Both the position numbers and the translations under genes were made by a program. Below are positions 59,895-64,000 of a DNA stretch of 64,000 nt, one piece after another (the first letter of the stretch is position 1; every line of letters begins with the position of its first letter). Source of the stretch: Hyperoplus lanceolatus. Lineage: Eukaryota > Chordata > Actinopteri > Uranoscopiformes > Ammodytidae. The stretch covers positions 23,107,501 through 23,171,500 of the forward strand of contig CM049398.1 of NCBI GenBank assembly GCA_026929865.2, written 5' to 3'. The notes beneath the pieces are model-generated. The model made no database searches and had not been told where the DNA came from. It was given only the letters and a program-made list of their open reading frames with translations.

Positions 59895-61051
59895 AAATTG
59901 TGTTCCGATTGCAAACTAAATATTCCAGTCAAGTTTATTTATAGCCCTTTACACAAGCATGTTTCTAAAGGATTCATATATCAAACACACTGCATGGAGC
60001 TCACACATACACTTCTGGGTCATTTGAAGTCTCCTGTACACCTGAACCCTACATTAGGGCCACCTATGACGACTCCACACGCAATCATTTCCATTTTTTT
60101 TCTTATTATGTGGCAGCAGTCTTTGAGGAGTGGTTGACATTTTATGTGCCCATTCACTTTATGCCAGATAGTCAGATGAGACGATCAAAGCCACCCTTGT
60201 GTCTTTTTGGACAGTAAATATGACGCTACAGCCAGCAGCTGGTTTGCTAAGCTCTGTAATAAATCCTGGAAACAAGAAGAGACAGCTAGGCCGGGTCTGT
60301 CCGAAAGGTTGAAAAACAAAATCAGCAACTCTTAAGCTCTGTTTGGGATGATTGGATTCTCTTTGGTGTCGAGGCATTTTACTTTTTTTCTGTAAATCCA
60401 GAACACCATGTCTACTAAAGGAATAGGAAAACACTGCTATTTTGTTCTGCTAAAACCATGTGAAAACAGAAAAATGCACTTGAATGGGCGTATAAATCTG
60501 AAGCCAATCCTCTCGAGATGCAGAAGTGCTTTTCTTACACTTCGATGAAAACAGTAATGACAGCTCACTGCCATCATGCACTGATTTTACCTTCAAAACA
60601 CACAAGCAGGGGGGATACAAAAAACATACACGCACAAAGGTCTACTTTTCAAATACAACCCCCTGATTAGATGTGATTCTAAACGCTCCCTGGATCCTGG
60701 AGCCTCTTTTTCTTATTATTTTCTGTTCTTCCTACCACACTATGAAGCCACTCATCTTTTCCTGTAAATTGTTGTGTCGAACACCCAGGTCACACTCTCA
60801 TGTTTTTTTGATTCAGCAACCGAAGTCATGAGAGGGCCAAGCTGGAGCGGCGGACTTGAAGCTCAAAATACCGAGTGACACTTTGCAGCGAAATGTAGCA
60901 CCCAGTAGCCAGATCATCTGATGTATTTGCTTCAGGTTATCCAGGCTTACAGCTAAATGCACACAATCTCATAATAGAGGCTGCGTTCTTAACAGCAATT
61001 TAATTGTTCTCCTGGCTGCTGGCTGTTTTGTACTGTAAGAGCAAAAGGAAA
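59895..61051. other. No gene recognised
   Basis: Unique sequence between the TG tract and pogo-type copy C. Confidence 0.5.
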
Positions 61052-61435
61052 TACGGGAGAGTGGCCTAAGTTGTACCACTTTTTACTCAAAGTGATTTTA
61101 AAGTGAGGCCTTGACAGTTATGTCTCCAACTCAAATACGTACATATATTTCAGGATGTTGTGCATCCCTGGCAATAAAAACTTTGGATCTGGAATAAACT
61201 GTTTAAGAAATATAGCTTTCGGAAAAAAAACTTGTCTTGTGGCACAACTTGCCCCCGGTGTGGTGTAAGTTGTGCCACAAGAGAGACTGCCATGGGGTAA
61301 ATTGTGCCATTGATATATAACTCATAAACTGTAATGCAAGACAAATCCTTAAGACAATGACTTATTTAAGGTTTATTTAAAGTAAATAAAGTAAATATTT
61401 TACAAAGATTGAAGGTCAATTTTCTTTAACAAGGC

Positions 61436-61620
61436 CTAGCAGATCTTGGTGGTTTTGCCTGCAAAGCTCACAATGACAAAGACACCATTATCATCTTTCT
61501 GGCCATCTGAACTCTCATCAGTGGTGTCGTTAAGTGGAATGGAGATGTCAGTCTCTTCTGAGCTACTGTAGACAATCACTTTCTTTTTGGTGACCAGCAT
61601 ATACAGCCATGCCACTGGCA
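61436..61620 (-). pseudogene. Transposase C-terminal remnant, copy C
   Basis: The frame reads KKKVIVYSSSEETD, SIPLNDTTDESSDGQ, VFVIVSFAGKT, ending at a stop. It parallels copies A and B; Gly-Asp before F-V-I-V is changed to Gly-Val. No catalytic core. Confidence 0.6.
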
Positions 61621-61639
61621 CAACTCTCAGAAATGTACT

Positions 61640-61948
61640 TTGCACTAGTTGCTCCGTGCTTGTGACTGCCACCTGACAAATGTGATTCCCCCTCCATTTC
61701 CGCCTTAAAATCAAGGCTCAAAACCCATCTGTACACCCTGGTTTTTCCTCCCCATTAACTATCTTACCTCTGCACTACTATCTTTGTTTATATTTGTGGA
61801 TGTCTGGGCTTTATGTCTTTTATTTTTGTTATTGTTATTTTACCTTCATTGTTTACCTACTGAATGCACTATGTACAGCCCTTTGGACAGTGCAAACTAT
61901 CACAAATGTGCTTTTATAAATACATTTTACTTACTTACTTACTTATAA
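61640..61948 (+). pseudogene. Captured LINE 3' end in copy C
   Basis: Here the LINE end reads on the plus strand, from the block before GTGATTCCCCCTCC through its 3' UTR to TACTTACTTACTTACTTATAA, the (CTTA)n tail, adjoining TCACC of the pogo-type sequence. This gives the intact junction that copy A has lost. Confidence 0.7.
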
Positions 61949-62330
61949 CTCACCTAGGCCCTTTGGCACAAATCACCCCAACCCCAGAATTTTGGATAAT
62001 AGGCATGATGCAGCAGTTTAGGGCTGACATCGTAGCATACTAAATCACTAAAACATGTGTCAAATGTTTTCAAACTTGTCTATAATTGTTCGGACACAAT
62101 AATCAAAAAACCTTGATCATGGAAATTTTACTTTGAAAGGCAAAAAACGTTTTTTTTTTTAGCTTAAATGTGCTTCAATCTTATTCCTTGTGTCTCCCTT
62201 CTTAACAGGATGAGTAAAATGGATGGCTCTTCTTAAATATGTGGTCACATTTTCAATTTCTTCCACGGTTTTCTAGAAACAAGGGGTGGCACAACTTCCC
62301 CACTGGCAAAACTTAGGCAACTCTCCCCTA

Positions 62331-63300
62331 TGGTCTGTGTGAGGTTTAAGACAAAAGACATAATTAAAAACACAAATGTGTAGAGTTGTCTGTATGAGTT
62401 GGCACTCATGGAAATAATGTTTTTTTAATAACTTCTTTTATTCATATATTATGGGGCCAAGCTCCCCCATAGGGCCAGGTCTCTGCTTCCCTTGGGCTCA
62501 GAGGAGGTGAGCTGGCCGAGGTGATGCTTTTTTGATCCACACACCAGACGCTGTCTCACCTCCGCAGCAGACAGGCTCTTTATTCAGTGACGCCTGAAAT
62601 TAGATGGTGCACTTTTTGGATGGAAATATGGTGGTGGTGATGGTGGTGGAAGTGGCATTTGGGGGGGGGGGAGTTATAGCCCCTGCCCATCATCATCTGG
62701 AGATGCACATATTCTGTCATCAACAACAACCACACAACTTTTCATCTTCTCCACGTGCAAAAGTTTTATTTTTTTCATTCCACCCAATTTCTGCAATATG
62801 CTTCTTCATTTGTGCAATTGTGCAGCCAGCCGGTCATGCATGGGGGAATGCTTTATCTGTGACACAATTGCAGCTCTTCCAGAATGAATTCAACGTTGCC
62901 AAAAAAAACAAAAAACATATAGCTTTTGCCTTACACTGTGATTCTGCATATGTCCATGCTGTTATCTTTAAACGTCTTTATCAGGGGTGAAAGAGCTGTG
63001 TAGGCTATACACTGAGGTCATGTGTGCATCAGCATCAGCAACCTGTAACTACACTTGCTTGATCACTTAACAGACTGTTCAGTTACCACACAATTAAACT
63101 GCACCCCTTCTCTCTCTTGCTTACTGTCTTTTTGAGCACATCTTCTTCTCAATAACCCTTTATACCCCCCTCCCCCCTCTCTCTCTCTCCTTTCAGTAGT
63201 TTGCTGCTGCAGCCCACCCTGCTCCGGGGCATTAATGGTACATGCCATTAGAAAGCCCATCTCTCTGTGATGGGAGGAGGAGGGGAGGGTGGTCTCAATC
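62331..63300. other. Probable upstream flank of the gene at the window's right edge
   Basis: No gene or transposon recognised. GC content rises toward the right; a polypyrimidine CTCTCTCTCTC run lies at 63177-63190. The repeat-free part 63195-63300 (GCATTAATGGTACATGCCATTAG and neighbours) may include promoter elements, without direct proof. Confidence 0.4.
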
Positions 63301-63560
63301 TCACACAGCAAGGAGGCTACTTTAGTCCCCCGACATAAGCACATTCGCAGATGTCTCTGCGCACGGTACACAGATCCGACGACGTCTCACCACCCATCAC
63401 GACGGAGAAGCCCGCAACCCGTGTGTGAAGCGACGAGAGGCGGATTGGCGAGAGAGAGAGAGAGAGAGACTGTACAAGGAGCATCGCTGCCACTCCGACG
63501 TCTCACCCTCATGCGTCTGTCTCGGCTGGTGTGAGCGCAAGAAGAGGAAGAAGAAGAAGA

Positions 63561-63561
63561 G

Positions 63562-63592
<31 letters not shown>
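63561..63592. repeat. (GA)n in the candidate 5' UTR
   Basis: AGAAGAAGAGGAGAGAGAG-type purine run, paired with a shorter one at 63451-63469; common in teleost 5' leaders and promoters. Confidence 0.85.
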
Positions 63593-63678
63593 CGGGGAAG
63601 GGAGGAAAACAAGTCCTAGAAGCGTGCGTCCTCTCCTATCCCATTTATTATTATTTTTACATCTTCATCATCCGAGGC

Positions 63679-63801
63679 ATGAAGGCGGGTGTCAGTTGGC
63701 GCGGCACAATAAAAGAAAGGGATGCTTTGACTGCTGCCTCTCTTTCGACAAGCAGCAGCAAGGGAGAGCAAGTGCATGGGGACAACGCGGAGCAGGGATA
63801 A
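63679..63801 (+). CDS. Upstream ORF, 40 codons
   Basis: ATG to TAA, starting MKAGVSWRGTIKERD. It overlaps the candidate main start at 63776 in another frame and would reduce its translation if used. A second one (63822-63869, 15 codons, MGILLPHALG) lies inside the main frame region. No conservation data. Confidence 0.3.
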   Translation: MKAGVSWRGTIKERDALTAASLSTSSSKGEQVHGDNAEQG

Positions 63802-63883
63802 TCGCAGGATTTCTGGAGTGAATGGGGATCCTTCTGCCGCATGCGCTGGGAATAGCAGTCCAACACTGAAGTCTCTGAACGAG
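63776..63883 (+). CDS. Candidate N-terminal coding exon, gene unidentified
   Basis: After an in-frame stop at 63728-63730, the first ATG in this frame (63776; G at +4) opens 36 codons that run without a stop to a donor GAG|GTAAAC, ending in phase 0. The peptide begins MGTTRSRDNRRISGVNG, then has a Ser/Ala/Asn-rich stretch and ends TLKSLNE; it looks like a disordered, basic cytoplasmic or nuclear N-terminus with no signal peptide. It overlaps the 40-codon upstream ORF. I do not recognise the protein. The alternative is that the exon is wholly untranslated. Confidence 0.45.
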
Positions 63884-64000
63884 GTAAACAGAAACAAAAT
63901 ATATAATGTGTATATAATAGCTTATTGATACCACTTTATCTTCCCATGTTCTCTCCGACTAGGCTATGCCTGGCCGGCGGGGTCAGATATAGTCTATCAA
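63884..64000 (+). other. Start of the presumed first intron
   Basis: GTAAAC followed by AT-rich sequence; the next exon is outside the window. Confidence 0.4.

Larger units (their letters stand above)
61054..62328 (-). mobile_element. Pogo-type composite element, copy C, inverted
   Basis: Ends CGGGAGAGTGGCCTAAG and, reverse-complemented, GGGGAGAGTTGCCTAAG, with TA on both sides (61052-61053, 62329-62330). About 1.28 kb with no insertion, thus the reference copy of the family. Order on the minus strand: subterminal region, captured LINE end (61948-61640), transposase C-terminus (61620-61436), AATAAA (about 61373 region), right end. Confidence 0.82.
63301..63883 (+). other. Candidate first exon of a host gene (5' UTR plus start codon)
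   Basis: CpG-rich (many CGACG words near 63375-63440), with (GA)n tracts at 63451-63469 and 63561-63592, contrasting with the AT-rich window. It ends in GAACGAG|GTAAAC, a plausible splice donor after 63883. Several short upstream ORFs precede the candidate start at 63776. The left limit (transcription start) is a guess; no TATA box is obvious, as expected for a CpG-type promoter. The gene continues beyond the window. Confidence 0.5.

Noticed and set aside
63063-63371. 102-codon minus-strand frame opposite the candidate first exon
   Set aside because: Made largely of purine-rich low-complexity sequence; the plus strand has better exon features.

Overview
The window reads as ray-finned fish (teleost) nuclear DNA, inferred from its repeats and not from any conserved host gene. 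It is AT-rich and full of long (TG)n/(CA)n tracts. It carries a teleost-typical mix of non-LTR retrotransposons (an L2/CR1-type family with an endonuclease ORF, a second CR1/Kiri/Daphne-like family, an RTE/Rex3-like tail), V-SINE-like tRNA-derived SINEs, one LTR retrotransposon, a solo LTR, and many DNA transposons (hAT, pogo/Tc1-mariner, PIF-Harbinger or ISL2EU, possible piggyBac, foldback MITEs). No operon-like or prokaryotic features are present.

Layout. 1-11 kb: mostly unique, gene-poor sequence with a few microsatellites and one LINE-tail relic. 11.0-13.6 kb: a minus-strand LINE with a 2A-like peptide, a complete set of APE endonuclease motifs and a deleted reverse transcriptase. 13.8-15.3 kb: a cluster of short terminal-repeat elements. 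17.5-19.4 kb: a hAT element holding a second element, with a perfect 8-bp target duplication. 19.4-34 kb: largely unique DNA with a V-SINE, long TG tracts, an 803-bp foldback element and an RTE tail. 34.0-34.6 kb: a solo LTR with a perfect 5-bp duplication. 36.3-37.5 kb: a pogo-type element with a PHD-like transposase C-terminus. 38.5-43.0 kb: a transposon nest (pogo-type element containing a hAT, which contains another hAT, plus a Harbinger-like element), each layer bounded by target duplications. 43.5-49.7 kb: two LINE copies, the second interrupted twice. 49.7-52.3 kb: a second pogo-type copy with a foldback MITE inside it, then a Harbinger/ISL2EU MITE. 54.2-54.45 kb: a repeat carrying a consensus oestrogen response element. 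55-60 kb: very long TG/CA tracts, one split by a 4.0-kb LTR retrotransposon that has a PBS, a gag zinc knuckle and a polypurine tract. 61.05-62.3 kb: a third pogo-type copy, inverted. 63.3-63.9 kb: a CpG- and GA-rich stretch that looks like the first exon of a host gene on the plus strand, with an open frame from an ATG at 63776 to a splice donor after 63883.

How it fits together. The window is probably the 5' flank of the gene that starts near 63.8 kb, populated by layered mobile elements. The nesting gives relative ages, and paralogous copies inside the same window act as empty-site controls. The most notable observations are the three-copy pogo-type family that carries a captured LINE 3' end, the core sequence shared by a hAT element and a long-armed foldback MITE, the retrotransposon inserted in a TG microsatellite, and the candidate first coding exon. 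No CRISPR array, rRNA or functional tRNA gene was seen. Superfamily names rest on motifs, termini and target duplications read by eye; no database search was possible.
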